From contig NZ_QHKO01000001.1 in NCBI RefSeq assembly GCF_003260125.1, forward strand, positions 1 to 64,000: DNA of 64,000 nt, read 5' to 3'. The translations under genes and the position numbers were made by a program. Source of the stretch: Lujinxingia litoralis (GTDB taxonomy: Bacteria > Myxococcota_A > Bradymonadia > Bradymonadales > Bradymonadaceae). Positions 31,730 through 41,523 of the stretch are shown here, one piece after another (position 1 is the stretch's first letter; each line of letters starts with the position of its first letter). The notes beneath the pieces were generated by a model. That model was not told the origin of the DNA and searched no databases. It worked only from the letters and a program-made list of their open reading frames with translations.

Positions 31730-34700
31730 TCAAGAGCCACGCGTGTTCGGGGTCTCCTCTTCGACACTCTTCGGACTCGCAGCCCCCAGGCTCTGACGCG
31801 CCTCTTGAAGCGCACGGCGCACCGCCGGGGGGGCTTCCGCTTCCAACTCACGGAGACGCGGGAGCGCGTCGACCGCATTTAACGCCGCCAGCGCTCCGGC
31901 CGCCGCAATCACATGAGCTGATTGTGCGGAATCGAGCTGTGAGAGCACCGCCGGCTTCAAGACGTCAGCCTGCACAACCTCGCCGGGAAGGCCGGCCAGC
32001 ACGCGTAGCGTCAACAACCTCAGCTCGGCGTGCTCACTCTCCAGGCGAGCTCGCAACCAATGGGATACCCCTTGCCGGTCGAACTCCGAAGGCCACGGGG
32101 CCACGCGTAGCGCCAACAAGGTTTGTACCTCATCCAGCTGCTCCTCCTGCGCTAACCCGAACACGTCCTGGGCATTGAGGTCACCAGCCAACGCCCTCCA
32201 GAGAGACGCCGCTGCCCCTTCGACTCCTGGCGGCATCTTCGCGACCATCTGCGTTGCAAGCTCCCGTCCTCCGATCGCAGCGCCGGCACCATCGACATCG
32301 GCGTCGAGCTCTTCCTCAAGCATATGCATCGCGACTTTTTGCCACCGCGCAGCATCACGGCCCAACGTGCGCCCCAGCGCCTCCGCCACGATGCCATTAT
32401 CAAGAACGCCGAGCAGCGAAGCGCCCCCTTCCAACTGCATCTTACGTGCAGCGAGGAGCGCACCGACGTTTAGTTCTCCCCGTCGCCAATCAAAGGCCCT
32501 CGACTCATCCTGCCACAGCGTTGCACGATCGCGCTCGCGATCCCCTGCGCGCATCGCCGCCCGAAGCCCCTCTTCGGCGGCATACGATGGTACGGGCAAG
32601 GTCGCCACGTAGTGCTCCCACAGCGCGCTCACCCCCGACGCCGAACGCCTCCTTCCCAACGCCCGGGCCGCCCAGACGGCATGCGGACTGGAGGCATCCT
32701 TCATCAAGTTTACCAGCGCAGCACTCTCCTCGCCCTCGCCACGACCGCTCTCGACCAACGCGCTGAACACCTGGGCCGCATCGTAGGAAGGCTCTCCCTG
32801 AGCGAGCGCCTCGATACGCTCACCAATCACGCGCTGCGCCTCTTTTCCGCCGTGGCGAGCCAGCGACCCCAGCGCCAGCCCCCCACCACCGGACTCTTCT
32901 CGGGCCATGGCTTCCAGCGTTCGAAGGAGGTCACGCTGCGCCGGCATAAAGCCCAGGGCCCAGACCGCAGCCTGTCGCACCTTCGGCTCCGCTGATGAAG
33001 CTGCATCAAGAAGCGGCCCCACCAGGCGCGCATCTGCCAATCGAGCAGCGGCAACAATCGCACCGACCCGGGTCGCCTCTTTGCGGTCTGCGATCATCCG
33101 CGCGATCATCGGCACCGCAAGATCAACCTCGAGCTCCGCGATCAAGCGCAGGGCTCTGGCCCGCTGACTGACGTCAGCGCTCTGCACCACATCTAGTAGC
33201 AACGAGGCAGAGCGCCCACCGAGATCTCGGAGCCCCGCGCTCGCCAGCTGACGTTGCTCCACATCACCGTGGTGCGCTTCCACCAGGAGCGGACCCACCA
33301 TTCGGCTGTAGAGCTGTAACAAGAGCCGACCGTGGGCGTCACGCACCGGAAGACGAAACGCCAACGGGGACCAGCGCGCCTCAAGCACCGCCAACCGCCC
33401 GCTTCGCTGGGCCCGATTCAGCAGCAGCTCTCCGGCCTCAAGAATCATCTGGTCCTCAGTGGCGTCCCGCACCACTTCCCACAACACCTCCTCCCCTTCG
33501 CTCTCCCTTCCCTGCGCCAGAAGCGCTCGCCCCAACGCCAGGCGCAGGTCAAACGCCTGCGGATCGATCTCTGCCGCGGCGCGATAGTGACGCACCGCCT
33601 CCTCCCACTCGCCGGCCTGCTCATAGATACCCGCCACCCGCGCCTGAGCGCGCGCGTCGTCGGGATTGACCTCCAACGAGCGCACCGCAAAATCAACGGC
33701 CTGCGCCTCCCCGGAGGCCCTCAGCGCATACTCCGACATCCTCGCCAGAAGCTCTCCGGCCAGCTGCGGACGAAGCTCTACCAGCTGCTCCAGGACCACG
33801 ATGGCGTCGTCATAACGTTCCGCCTGCACGTAGGCGCGCTCCAATAACGTCAGCGCACTGACCTTCTCGTCGTCGTTCACCCCGGAGCTGCCTACGAGCT
33901 GCTCCAACACCTCGGCCCCCCGGTCAAACTCGCGTAGCCGCAGGTGGGCCTCCGCCAGGAAGAATCCCGCTCGCACATCCCCCTGGTCCTCCAACGCTCG
34001 CGTCCAGGTGTTCATCTGCTCGCGCAGCTTCTGCTGACGGCGGTACAACTCAACGATTCGTCCCCGGGCCTCCTGACGCAGCTGCTCGCGATCAGCACGT
34101 TCGTAGACCGAGTTCCACGCCTCGGCAGCCTCGTCCCAGCGCCGCGCACGCTCCAGCGCGTTGGCCAACCCACGGCGCACGTTCATATCCTCTGGCGCCT
34201 CCGATAGCGCCTGGCGATACGCGCTCACGCCCATATCGGTCAGCCCGCGATCCACCATGACCTCCCCCATGCGAGCCAACCCCGGAACACGCCCCAGCCG
34301 AGAGTCCGGCAGTCGCCGCCAGGTGTCGACCGCCCGCTGACGCTCCCCACGACCAAAGTAGTGCTCGGCCAACGCGAGAATGACCACATCATCATCGGGA
34401 TCCAGCCGATTCACCCTCTCAAACGTCGCCTCCGCCCGATCCGACATGTCCCAACGCCCGTAGTGATCGGCGATCTCCAGGAGCACGTAACTATCTTCCC
34501 CAAAGCGCCGCTCCAGCTCCCGGAGCACCGACAGCGCTTTGTCACGCTGTCCCATACGCATATGGTGGCGCGCCAACTCCAGCCCGTACCCGTGGCGCTG
34601 CGGAGCAGCTCGCATCAGGTCGCGATACGCAGCCGGTAAGTCCTGCTCGCGTCCCATCCGCTCATAGATCCGGATGATCTTCTGCCGCGGCTCCTCCGCG

Positions 34701-35755
34701 CGACGATTCCGGCCGGCAGCCCGTCGATAGAGCGCGAGCGCCTCATCCAGCTGCCCGGTCTCGGCGTACACATCGGCAACCAGCATCTGCTGGTCGTACC
34801 CCCCTTTTGACCACCTCCGAGCGTAGCGCTCCAGAAAGGTGCCCAACTCGCCCGATTGGCGGTAGATGTCCACCATTCGCGCGCGCATCTCCCCAACTCG
34901 CCAGTTATCCGAGCGCAACAACCCGATGGCCTGCTGAAGACTCTCCAACGCGCGATCATTCTGCCCCATCGAGGCAAAGATCTCCGCGCGCTCCGACAGA
35001 AACTCCGCGCGCCGAGCGGTGTTTCCGCCCACCATCCGCAAGAGCGCGTCGTACTGCGCCAGCGCCTCTTCCCACTGCCGGTACTGCAAAAGTAGCGACG
35101 CGAAATCGCGACGCACGTACTCATCCCCGGGCGTCAGCGCGATCCGCCGTTTGTAGAACTCAATGCCTCGCTCAAAGTCGCGCTGAGCAAATGAGAGTTC
35201 CGCCAGGTTCTGCAGAATCTCACCACGGCGCTGACGGTTCTTCTCCAGCTCCAGCGCTCGCTCAAAGTCGGTGAGGGCGCCATCGCGCTGCCCCATCATC
35301 AGACGCACCTGCCCCCGGCTCAACCAGGCATTCGACGCCTGTGGCCCGAGCTCGACCGCGCGCTCGTACATCGCCAGCGCATCTTCAAAGTCCCCCCGGG
35401 CGCGCAGCAAGTGCCCCAGCACCAGGTGCAGATTTAGCGACTCCGGCCGCGCCTCCACACGACGGCGGTAGTGGTCAATCAGGTGATTTAGCCCCTGCCC
35501 CCGTCCCACATGAAAGAGCAAACTCTGGAGATGGCGCTCCTCGGCCGGGTTCGACTCCACCAGCTCCATGTAGCGCTCGACAATGCGCTGCTGGCGCTCA
35601 TCGCCGCTGGTCACCTCGAAGTCCTGAGCCTGCGCCAGCGACGGCAGGCCACCGCTCAACGCCAGCGCTCCGGCCGTCACCGCGCACATCCCGACGCGCT
35701 TCCACCACCAACCACTCTTCATGCCTGTCTTCCCCTGCTTCCAAAGCTCAACCAT
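31730..35755 (-). CDS. Large secreted TPR/HEAT-repeat protein
   Basis: A 1341-residue protein. The ATG at 35755 has AGGAGG 6 nt upstream; an internal ATG at 35722 (MKSGWWWKR) would trim the leader. A signal peptide ends near LPSLAQAQ. Residues about 45-780 are over fifteen TPR-like units ('LGHLLRARGDFEDALAMYERAVELGP', 'DVYAETGQLDEALALYRRAAG' and similar). About 800-1320 is HEAT-like (VRQAAVWALGFMP, AVWAARALGRRR, LRLLTLRVLAGLPGE). No catalytic motif. A periplasmic scaffold is inferred; partners may be the FHA and membrane proteins next to it. Confidence 0.85.
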   Translation of the reverse strand: MVELWKQGKTGMKSGWWWKRVGMCAVTAGALALSGGLPSLAQAQDFEVTSGDERQQRIVERYMELVESNPAEERHLQSLLFHVGRGQGLNHLIDHYRRRVEARPESLNLHLVLGHLLRARGDFEDALAMYERAVELGPQASNAWLSRGQVRLMMGQRDGALTDFERALELEKNRQRRGEILQNLAELSFAQRDFERGIEFYKRRIALTPGDEYVRRDFASLLLQYRQWEEALAQYDALLRMVGGNTARRAEFLSERAEIFASMGQNDRALESLQQAIGLLRSDNWRVGEMRARMVDIYRQSGELGTFLERYARRWSKGGYDQQMLVADVYAETGQLDEALALYRRAAGRNRRAEEPRQKIIRIYERMGREQDLPAAYRDLMRAAPQRHGYGLELARHHMRMGQRDKALSVLRELERRFGEDSYVLLEIADHYGRWDMSDRAEATFERVNRLDPDDDVVILALAEHYFGRGERQRAVDTWRRLPDSRLGRVPGLARMGEVMVDRGLTDMGVSAYRQALSEAPEDMNVRRGLANALERARRWDEAAEAWNSVYERADREQLRQEARGRIVELYRRQQKLREQMNTWTRALEDQGDVRAGFFLAEAHLRLREFDRGAEVLEQLVGSSGVNDDEKVSALTLLERAYVQAERYDDAIVVLEQLVELRPQLAGELLARMSEYALRASGEAQAVDFAVRSLEVNPDDARAQARVAGIYEQAGEWEEAVRHYRAAAEIDPQAFDLRLALGRALLAQGRESEGEEVLWEVVRDATEDQMILEAGELLLNRAQRSGRLAVLEARWSPLAFRLPVRDAHGRLLLQLYSRMVGPLLVEAHHGDVEQRQLASAGLRDLGGRSASLLLDVVQSADVSQRARALRLIAELEVDLAVPMIARMIADRKEATRVGAIVAAARLADARLVGPLLDAASSAEPKVRQAAVWALGFMPAQRDLLRTLEAMAREESGGGGLALGSLARHGGKEAQRVIGERIEALAQGEPSYDAAQVFSALVESGRGEGEESAALVNLMKDASSPHAVWAARALGRRRSASGVSALWEHYVATLPVPSYAAEEGLRAAMRAGDRERDRATLWQDESRAFDWRRGELNVGALLAARKMQLEGGASLLGVLDNGIVAEALGRTLGRDAARWQKVAMHMLEEELDADVDGAGAAIGGRELATQMVAKMPPGVEGAAASLWRALAGDLNAQDVFGLAQEEQLDEVQTLLALRVAPWPSEFDRQGVSHWLRARLESEHAELRLLTLRVLAGLPGEVVQADVLKPAVLSQLDSAQSAHVIAAAGALAALNAVDALPRLRELEAEAPPAVRRALQEARQSLGAASPKSVEEETPNTRGS

Positions 35756-35801
35756 CACCTGCCTCCTCGGAGCCAACTTCGCCGCGACGCCCCACCATTC
35801 C

Positions 35802-36365
35802 TCAGGCCCGCTCAGCCCCACCGCCCGCCTGCCTCAACGCCACGACAAAGCGATGCTCTCGCAGGTAGGTTACGACCTCTTCGCCCACATCACGAAGGCG
35901 CTTCGTCAGAAAATACCCCCGTGCCAACGTCTCCCGGCGCTCGTCGGTGAGCACCACATCCAGGCGCCCCGGACGCAGGACGCCGCCGGGCACTAGCTCC
36001 ACCCCTTTCACCTCCACCAGGGGCACACCGGCGCCCTGAGTCGACGCCATCAAACTCACCTCGACCCGCAACTCTCGGCCGGGCCCGTCGACCACCCAGC
36101 GCTCCCGGCGAAGCGCTCCCACCAGCCCGACCAGCCCCCCGACCAGCAGCGCCACCGCCGCCAGCGCTCCCCAGAAGAGCCCCGGCACCGGCTCCGCCTC
36201 GCGATAGCGCCCGATGTAATCGGGTAAAAGCACCACCCCCAGCGCCCCCAGCGCCAGGGGCATCGTCACCAGGGCGCGCCAGGCTCCGGCCCGCGCCCGC
36301 CCCCCGGCGCTCCGCTCGATCACCAGTGCCCCCCGGCTCTCTTTGACCGTCACAACCTCTGACAT
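35802..36365 (-). CDS. Two-helix membrane protein
   Basis: A 187-residue protein; AAGGAG lies 4 nt before the ATG at 36365. Two transmembrane helices are visible at about 32-50 and 64-85 (ALVTMPLALGALGVVLLPDYI, FWGALAAVALLVGGLVGLVGAL). The C-terminal 90 residues (RERWVVDGPGRELRVEV... VVLTDERRETLARGYF) look like a beta-rich PH-like cytosolic domain. It starts 46 nt upstream of the TPR-HEAT gene and is likely in its operon. Function unknown. Confidence 0.7.
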   Translation of the reverse strand: MSEVVTVKESRGALVIERSAGGRARAGAWRALVTMPLALGALGVVLLPDYIGRYREAEPVPGLFWGALAAVALLVGGLVGLVGALRRERWVVDGPGRELRVEVSLMASTQGAGVPLVEVKGVELVPGGVLRPGRLDVVLTDERRETLARGYFLTKRLRDVGEEVVTYLREHRFVVALRQAGGGAERA

Positions 36366-36532
36366 CTCGCTCCTTATCACCTCATCTTTACAGATCAGGC
36401 ACATGTCCAGACTTAATCATCACCACAAATAGGTGTATGACTGGCGGGAATCTCGCCGGTCCTCTCCAGGGTTGGCCCGACGACGCAACCGATGCCCTCA
36501 ACCTCTCACCTTTGCCCCGCACGCCCCACCTT

Positions 36533-38491
36533 ATGGTCGTAAGCTTACGCCGAAAACAAGCCAACGTCTTGCCCTATCGGGTTGCCCTCTGGAGTCTGGT
36601 GGCGTTGATCGCCGCGGTCCTGGTGCTGCATCGCAACCCGATCGCCGTCGACGCCGACGAGCAACTCTCCGCCGGGGTGGAGGTCACCCGCGAAGCCCGC
36701 GCCGATGTGCTGGTGGTACTGGACTATGAGGTCATCCGTCAAAGCGGCCCCTCCTTCAGCGAGCGCGACTTCAGCGCGGCCTGGATCAATCTTGTCGAAC
36801 AGGAGTTCGGCCCGGTCGCCATCGCCACCCCTCAAACCCTGGCGGCCAGCACCCTCGACGAATCCCGGGTAATCATCCTGACCTCCAGCGTCACCGCTGA
36901 CCTCCCCTCGAGCACGCTGGAGGCCGTCCGCCGCCGGGCCCGCGAGGGCAGCCTGGTCATTGTGGAACGTCCCCGGGGTGAGCTCCGCGCGCAATTCTCG
37001 GCCAACGGCCGCGCCGGAGTCCGCCGCGCACAGCGCCTGACCCACGCCGACGGCCTCAGTGATCCCTTCCTTTCACAGCTGCGACAGACGCCGATGGCCA
37101 CCGACTTCATCGGCTCCACCTCACCGCGGGAGGGCGCCTCAACCCTGCTCTCGATCGACGGTGCGCCGGTGATCTACGCCCTCCCGGTGGGCCAGGGGCA
37201 CGTCATCACCGTCGACTTCGACCTGGGCGAACAACTCGTCTCGCTGCAACAGGGCCGCCCCGACGAGAACTACCGCCTGCGCGGAGATCACGGTCAACGC
37301 CCTCCCCGCACCTCAGATCTCGTCGCCGATGAGAAACTCCCCGGCGCCGAGGTTCCCTACGCCGACCTGCTGGAGCGCTACATCGCTCACGGCGTCATCG
37401 CCCGATACGCCCCACTGCCCGCCTTCTGGGCCTACCCCGGTGACGCGCTCGGCGCGGTCGTCTTCCTCCACGAAGACGCTCGCCTGGGCGACGGCGGCGC
37501 CTGGATGCTCGACTACGAGAACAGCCAGCGCGCCAACAGCACCCTGCTCTCCTCCATCGACTCCGGCCTGACCAAAGAGGGCGCCGAGTCGATTCACAAG
37601 CGCGGCGGTGAAGTCGGCCTGCTCTGGCGCTATCCGCACCCGCACACCGCCACCTACGCACCCGATGGCTTCGGGGCCTTCCAACCGCTGAAGCGCCCAC
37701 TCACCATCGAAGAACAACTTAACCAGATGCGGGACCTCCTCCCGATCAATTACATCCGCACCACGCGCTCCATCGACGGCACCTGGGCCCCCACCTGGAG
37801 CGCGCCCCTGGCCGCCCTGGCCGAGGCCAACATCCGCATCGACGCCAGCTACGCGGTCCCCGGTCACAGCGGGTTCGCGTTTGGCACCGGACTCCCCTTT
37901 TTGGCGCTGAGCGACGAAGGCATCCCCCTGGGTCTTCGAGAACTCCCGATCATCGTGCCGCCCCATCGCCTGCAGGGCCCCGACTTCGCCACCCTCCTGG
38001 AAACCAGCGCCGGCGGTCACCATCAGACCATCACCGTCGCCATCGACCCCGGCGCCTTTGCCGACTATCCCAACGTCGATGACTTCGAAGAGTGGCTCTC
38101 GATGTTCGAGTCCATCGAGTCCCATCAGCACACCGTGATGAACGCACTGCGACTCGACGCCTTCCAACGCTCGCGACGAGCGGGCTCGATTCGCAGCCGC
38201 CTCCTCCGCAACACCGAGCTCCCGGCCCACACCCGGGAGTCGGCCGACCGCGCGCGAACCGGCACGATCATGCGCCTGACCATCGAAGCCAAAGAGCGCA
38301 ACATGAGCGTCGTGATCCCGGCCACCATTGGCGATCGCTCCTTCCTCGGCGCCCGCAGTGGCACCCGCCGCGTCGGCGGCGAACTGATGTCCAGCGAGGT
38401 CGAGACCTTCGAAGCCTCCCTCATCGGCCTGCAATTGCGGCGAGTGCCGCTCTCGCAGGGCTTCAACAACTTTGAGTTCTACTACGACTGA
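36533..38491 (+). CDS. Membrane-anchored protein, degenerate polysaccharide deacetylase-like (paralog A)
   Basis: 652 residues from the ATG at 36533; an ATG at 36437 would add 32 Pro-rich residues. There is one N-terminal membrane helix (YRVALWSLVALIAAVLVLH). Residues about 55-250 resemble a class I glutamine-amidotransferase-like fold (DVLVVLDYE, RVIILTSSV, GQGHVITVDFDLG). Residues about 285-520 resemble a NodB-type polysaccharide deacetylase (AVVFLHEDARLGD, GAESIHKRGGEVGLLWRYPHPH), but the D-H-H metal triad is not obvious. It starts 168 nt from the divergent two-helix protein. Paralog B follows by 5 nt and shares VPYADLL followed by a PLPAFW/PMPRLW motif. Confidence 0.65.
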   Translation: MVVSLRRKQANVLPYRVALWSLVALIAAVLVLHRNPIAVDADEQLSAGVEVTREARADVLVVLDYEVIRQSGPSFSERDFSAAWINLVEQEFGPVAIATPQTLAASTLDESRVIILTSSVTADLPSSTLEAVRRRAREGSLVIVERPRGELRAQFSANGRAGVRRAQRLTHADGLSDPFLSQLRQTPMATDFIGSTSPREGASTLLSIDGAPVIYALPVGQGHVITVDFDLGEQLVSLQQGRPDENYRLRGDHGQRPPRTSDLVADEKLPGAEVPYADLLERYIAHGVIARYAPLPAFWAYPGDALGAVVFLHEDARLGDGGAWMLDYENSQRANSTLLSSIDSGLTKEGAESIHKRGGEVGLLWRYPHPHTATYAPDGFGAFQPLKRPLTIEEQLNQMRDLLPINYIRTTRSIDGTWAPTWSAPLAALAEANIRIDASYAVPGHSGFAFGTGLPFLALSDEGIPLGLRELPIIVPPHRLQGPDFATLLETSAGGHHQTITVAIDPGAFADYPNVDDFEEWLSMFESIESHQHTVMNALRLDAFQRSRRAGSIRSRLLRNTELPAHTRESADRARTGTIMRLTIEAKERNMSVVIPATIGDRSFLGARSGTRRVGGELMSSEVETFEASLIGLQLRRVPLSQGFNNFEFYYD

Positions 38492-38496
38492 TACCT

Positions 38497-40473
38497 ATGG
38501 TTCGACGACGCACAGTGTTGGGGGCTCTCAAATGGGACCTGGGCGCGCTACTCCTGCTCGGCCTGCTTACCCTGCTATGGAGCAGCCTCAACGAACCCAC
38601 TCTGCAACCGGCGGAGTCCCCGCAGACCAATGGCTCGCGTCCCCCGGATCGCACCGAAGGCGACGTGCTCTTGCTTCTGCCGGCAACGCCCGCCGCCCAG
38701 GCTGCCGAGCTGCGCGCGCTGGATTGCAGCTACGGGTGGTTCAACGCCCTGTGGCACCACTACGGCGCCTTTGCCACAGCACAGAGCGACAACCTCTCCC
38801 CGCAAATTCTGGCCGGCCGCAGCGTGGTCATCGTCCCGGAACGCGTCGCGCTCAGCCTCCCACGTGCCGCGATGAGCGCGCTCGAAGACTTCGCTCGCCG
38901 CGGCGGGCAGCTCGTCGTTGAGCTTCCCCGCGAGGGCTGGGAACCGCTGACCGGCATCTCCACCACCGGCGCCGTCGGCCAGGCCCGACGTATCACCTCC
39001 GCCGATGGCCTCGGAGTTCATGGCCCTCTCCGCGAACATCTGGTCGACACGCCCCTCACCGGGCCCCTTCTCCCCACCGCGGCGCTCCTGCCGCGCCCGG
39101 CCGGACCGGTGATTCTCGAAGTCGAAGAGCAACCCGGCCTGCTGGTCCAGCCCCTGGGACAGGGGCGAGTCTACACCATCCTCTTTGACTACGCCTGCTC
39201 TCTCACCGCGCTGCATCAGGGCAAGCCCGCCCGTCACATGGAATTTGGCCCCCCCGGCAGCCCCCGATGGCAGCCCACCGAGAACCGCGTCGCCCACGAG
39301 CGCATGCTTACCAGCCATGTGCCCTACGCCGATCTGCTCAAGCGGGCCCTCTTTGACCGCTTCTCCGAACACCGCCCCATGCCCAGACTCTGGCCCTTCC
39401 CCGGGCGCCATATGGGCGCGGTCATGAACACGCACCCCAGCTCCGAGTCCACCCGCGCAGCCCTCGGCTACGCCGACTGGGCCCGTAAAAACGAGGGCGC
39501 CTCGACTATCTTCGTGGCCGCCGATCGTTTCACCCCGTCCCAGGCTGCCATGGCCGATCAGGTCGGCGCGCAGGTCGGTCTGCTCTGGGTCCTCGGCCAG
39601 GACCGTCCCCCCCTGACCAAGGCCCGGGGCCTGGGCGCGATGCAACCCTGGGCCGAAGAACTCAATCTGGCCGAACAACTCACCAAACTCGAAGCCAACC
39701 TGGGACAGGGGCGCCAGATCCGCCTGGTTCAAACCGAAGAGGGTCTCTGGGAGGGCGACTGGGACGCCACCTTCCGCCGTCTCTCGGCCGCCGGCCTGCG
39801 CGTCGACACCAGCTTCGGCCCCGGCGCCTCCGAACACTACGGGTACCTCTTCGGCACCGGCATGCCCTTCTACCCCATTGACAGCCGCGGGCTCCCCCTC
39901 CCGATTCTCGAGGCTCCCTATGTGCTCCGCGGTGCCAACATCAACCCGGCACGTCTCAAGCGCATGCTCGTCAACAGCCAGAACTACTTTCACCAGCCCC
40001 TGGCGATCAACGTCCCGGCCGACGCCATGGCCGAGACCCCCGCAGCCGGCATTCTTCTGGGATTTCGCGAGCTCCATGACCTGGCCCGCGCTCATGAGCA
40101 CTGGGTCACATCCGTGGGCGATCTCATCGACTTTCTGGTCGCGCGTCGACAGTCCGTGCTCACCAGCCAGTGGTCCGCTGCCGAACAACGCCTGACCATC
40201 TCCGTCAATGTCCTCGGCGCCCGACTCCAATCCGCTCCCGAAGGAGCCATCGCCAGCGTCGCCTTCCCCCGAGACTTCGAAGGGCGCCCCATCCGCCGCG
40301 TGGTGCTCGATGACGAAGACGTCTCGCTAAGCCGCCTGGCCAACAGTGGTGCCGGCGATGAACGCGTCCTGGAAATGCCCCCGGGCCGCCACGTGATTGC
40401 GGTCTATTACGAGCCGCCGGCACCGGCGACCGACGAGGACCTCGATACCCTCCCCGCCGAGCGCGCCCCTTAA
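38497..40473 (+). CDS. Membrane-anchored protein, degenerate polysaccharide deacetylase-like (paralog B)
   Basis: A 658-residue protein with one N-terminal helix (LKWDLGALLLLGLLTLLWSSL). The same order as paralog A is visible: an amidotransferase-like part (DVLLLLPATP, VVIVPERVALSL, GQGRVYTILFDY), a shared 'HVPYADLLKRALFDRFSEHRPMP' segment, then a deacetylase-like part (MGAVMNTHPSSES, QVGAQVGLLWVLG) and a beta-rich tail. The metal-binding residues of NodB enzymes are again not evident. It shares an operon with A (5-nt gap). The stop overlaps the convergent gene by 4 nt (TTAA). Confidence 0.65.
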   Translation: MVRRRTVLGALKWDLGALLLLGLLTLLWSSLNEPTLQPAESPQTNGSRPPDRTEGDVLLLLPATPAAQAAELRALDCSYGWFNALWHHYGAFATAQSDNLSPQILAGRSVVIVPERVALSLPRAAMSALEDFARRGGQLVVELPREGWEPLTGISTTGAVGQARRITSADGLGVHGPLREHLVDTPLTGPLLPTAALLPRPAGPVILEVEEQPGLLVQPLGQGRVYTILFDYACSLTALHQGKPARHMEFGPPGSPRWQPTENRVAHERMLTSHVPYADLLKRALFDRFSEHRPMPRLWPFPGRHMGAVMNTHPSSESTRAALGYADWARKNEGASTIFVAADRFTPSQAAMADQVGAQVGLLWVLGQDRPPLTKARGLGAMQPWAEELNLAEQLTKLEANLGQGRQIRLVQTEEGLWEGDWDATFRRLSAAGLRVDTSFGPGASEHYGYLFGTGMPFYPIDSRGLPLPILEAPYVLRGANINPARLKRMLVNSQNYFHQPLAINVPADAMAETPAAGILLGFRELHDLARAHEHWVTSVGDLIDFLVARRQSVLTSQWSAAEQRLTISVNVLGARLQSAPEGAIASVAFPRDFEGRPIRRVVLDDEDVSLSRLANSGAGDERVLEMPPGRHVIAVYYEPPAPATDEDLDTLPAERAP

Positions 40474-41300
40474 ACCATCGGGGGCTCCGGCTCCTCGGGC
40501 GCCTCGGGAAGCACCGCCGAGGCGCCCCGCTGACGAAGGCGCGCCGCCTGGTCTCGCTGCTCAGCGGTCACATACACCGCCCCCCACCACAGCCACGCCA
40601 GGTACCCCAACGTCGTGTTGAGCACCCACCCCACCAGTAGCCCGCCTCCTACCCCGGCCGAGCCCTGAATCATTGCCGCGCTCGCCCCCAGGCCGCAGGC
40701 CATCACGCCGGCAAACAACACCGCCACGCCAAACCCGGTCAGAAGCACTCCCACATGGCGTCGAGCCATCGCCGCGGACTCGCCCCACGCGCTCAGCGGT
40801 CCGGCCTTGCCCACCGCCACCAGATAAGGCGCAAAGGCCAGAAAGTAGAGCGCCACCAGCCCCGGCAACACGCAGAGCGCCAGCCCCACGGCTACCACCG
40901 CCCCCACCATCACGTTGACCAGAAAGACCGGCCCCAGACGCCGCGTCATCTCGCGGAACACCCTCCCCAGGGAGCCCACCGCCGAGGGCCCCACCATCAC
41001 CAGATCGCGCAGCACGTTCAACAGCGCGACCCTCAATGTGAGCACCACTGCCATCTCCAACCCGCTGAGCACCTGAAGCCATACCCCTCTTCCGCCTCCC
41101 GCGGCCAGCGCATCCGTGGCGCCATAGCTCCAGATCAACGCCACGCTCGCCGCGACAAACAAAAAGTCGATCGCGGCGATCGCCAGCCAGGGCACCAACA
41201 CCGTTCCCCAGCCCATCCGAACCAGCCGGGAAAACACCTGCCCCAGCTCTTCGATCCCCGTGGGCGGACGTACCTCCAACTTCCCCGTCCTCTCTGCCAT
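40470..41300 (-). CDS. Multi-pass membrane protein
   Basis: A 276-residue integral membrane protein with about six helices (for example TVLVPWLAIAAIDFLFVAASVALIW, FLVNVMVGAVVAVGLALCVLPGLVALYFLAFAPYLVAVG). GGGAGGG lies 3 nt before the ATG at 41300; the frame extends upstream without support. The C terminus is Glu/Pro-rich and cytosolic. It resembles DUF975-like or glycerophosphoryl-diester-phosphodiesterase membrane segments, but no family is certain. Confidence 0.7.
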   Translation of the reverse strand: MAERTGKLEVRPPTGIEELGQVFSRLVRMGWGTVLVPWLAIAAIDFLFVAASVALIWSYGATDALAAGGGRGVWLQVLSGLEMAVVLTLRVALLNVLRDLVMVGPSAVGSLGRVFREMTRRLGPVFLVNVMVGAVVAVGLALCVLPGLVALYFLAFAPYLVAVGKAGPLSAWGESAAMARRHVGVLLTGFGVAVLFAGVMACGLGASAAMIQGSAGVGGGLLVGWVLNTTLGYLAWLWWGAVYVTAEQRDQAARLRQRGASAVLPEAPEEPEPPMV

Positions 41301-41345
41301 CGCCCTCCCCTTTGCGCCCGATGGACGCCCGCGATGCGACCTGCC

Positions 41346-41374
41346 TTGCGCCGCATCGACCTCAATGCTACATC
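41346..41374 (+). promoter_or_regulatory. Candidate promoter of the UAA tRNA
   Basis: TTGCGC (41346-41351), 17-nt spacer, TACATC (41369-41374). The tRNA starts 50 nt downstream. Confidence 0.35.
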
Positions 41375-41423
41375 CTGCTGTATTGCGACAGCGCCCGGAA
41401 GCATCCCTGACGGCCTGACGCCG

Positions 41424-41497
41424 GCCCCCGTAGCCCAACCGGTAGAGGCAGCGGACTTAAAATCCGTCCAGTCCGGGTTCGAATCCCGGTGGGGGCA
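41424..41497 (+). tRNA. tRNA with anticodon UAA, class I shape
   Basis: A 74-nt cloverleaf: acceptor GCCCCCG / TGGGGGC with discriminator A; D arm GCC/GGC with GG in the loop; anticodon arm GCGGA-CTTAAAA-TCCGT (anticodon TAA); a 5-nt variable loop CCAGT; T arm CCGGG-TTCGAAT-CCCGG. UAA should decode Leu UUA, but normal leucine tRNAs have a long variable arm as in the two tRNA-Leu(CAG) genes at 21.6-22.0 kb. No CCA is encoded. Confidence 0.85.
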
Positions 41498-41523
41498 TCT
41501 ACCTTCCACATCTCAAAGGTAAT

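Noticed and set aside
38575..40230. 551-residue minus-strand open frame
   Set aside because: Antisense shadow of paralog B; Gly/Glu-rich composition without domain.
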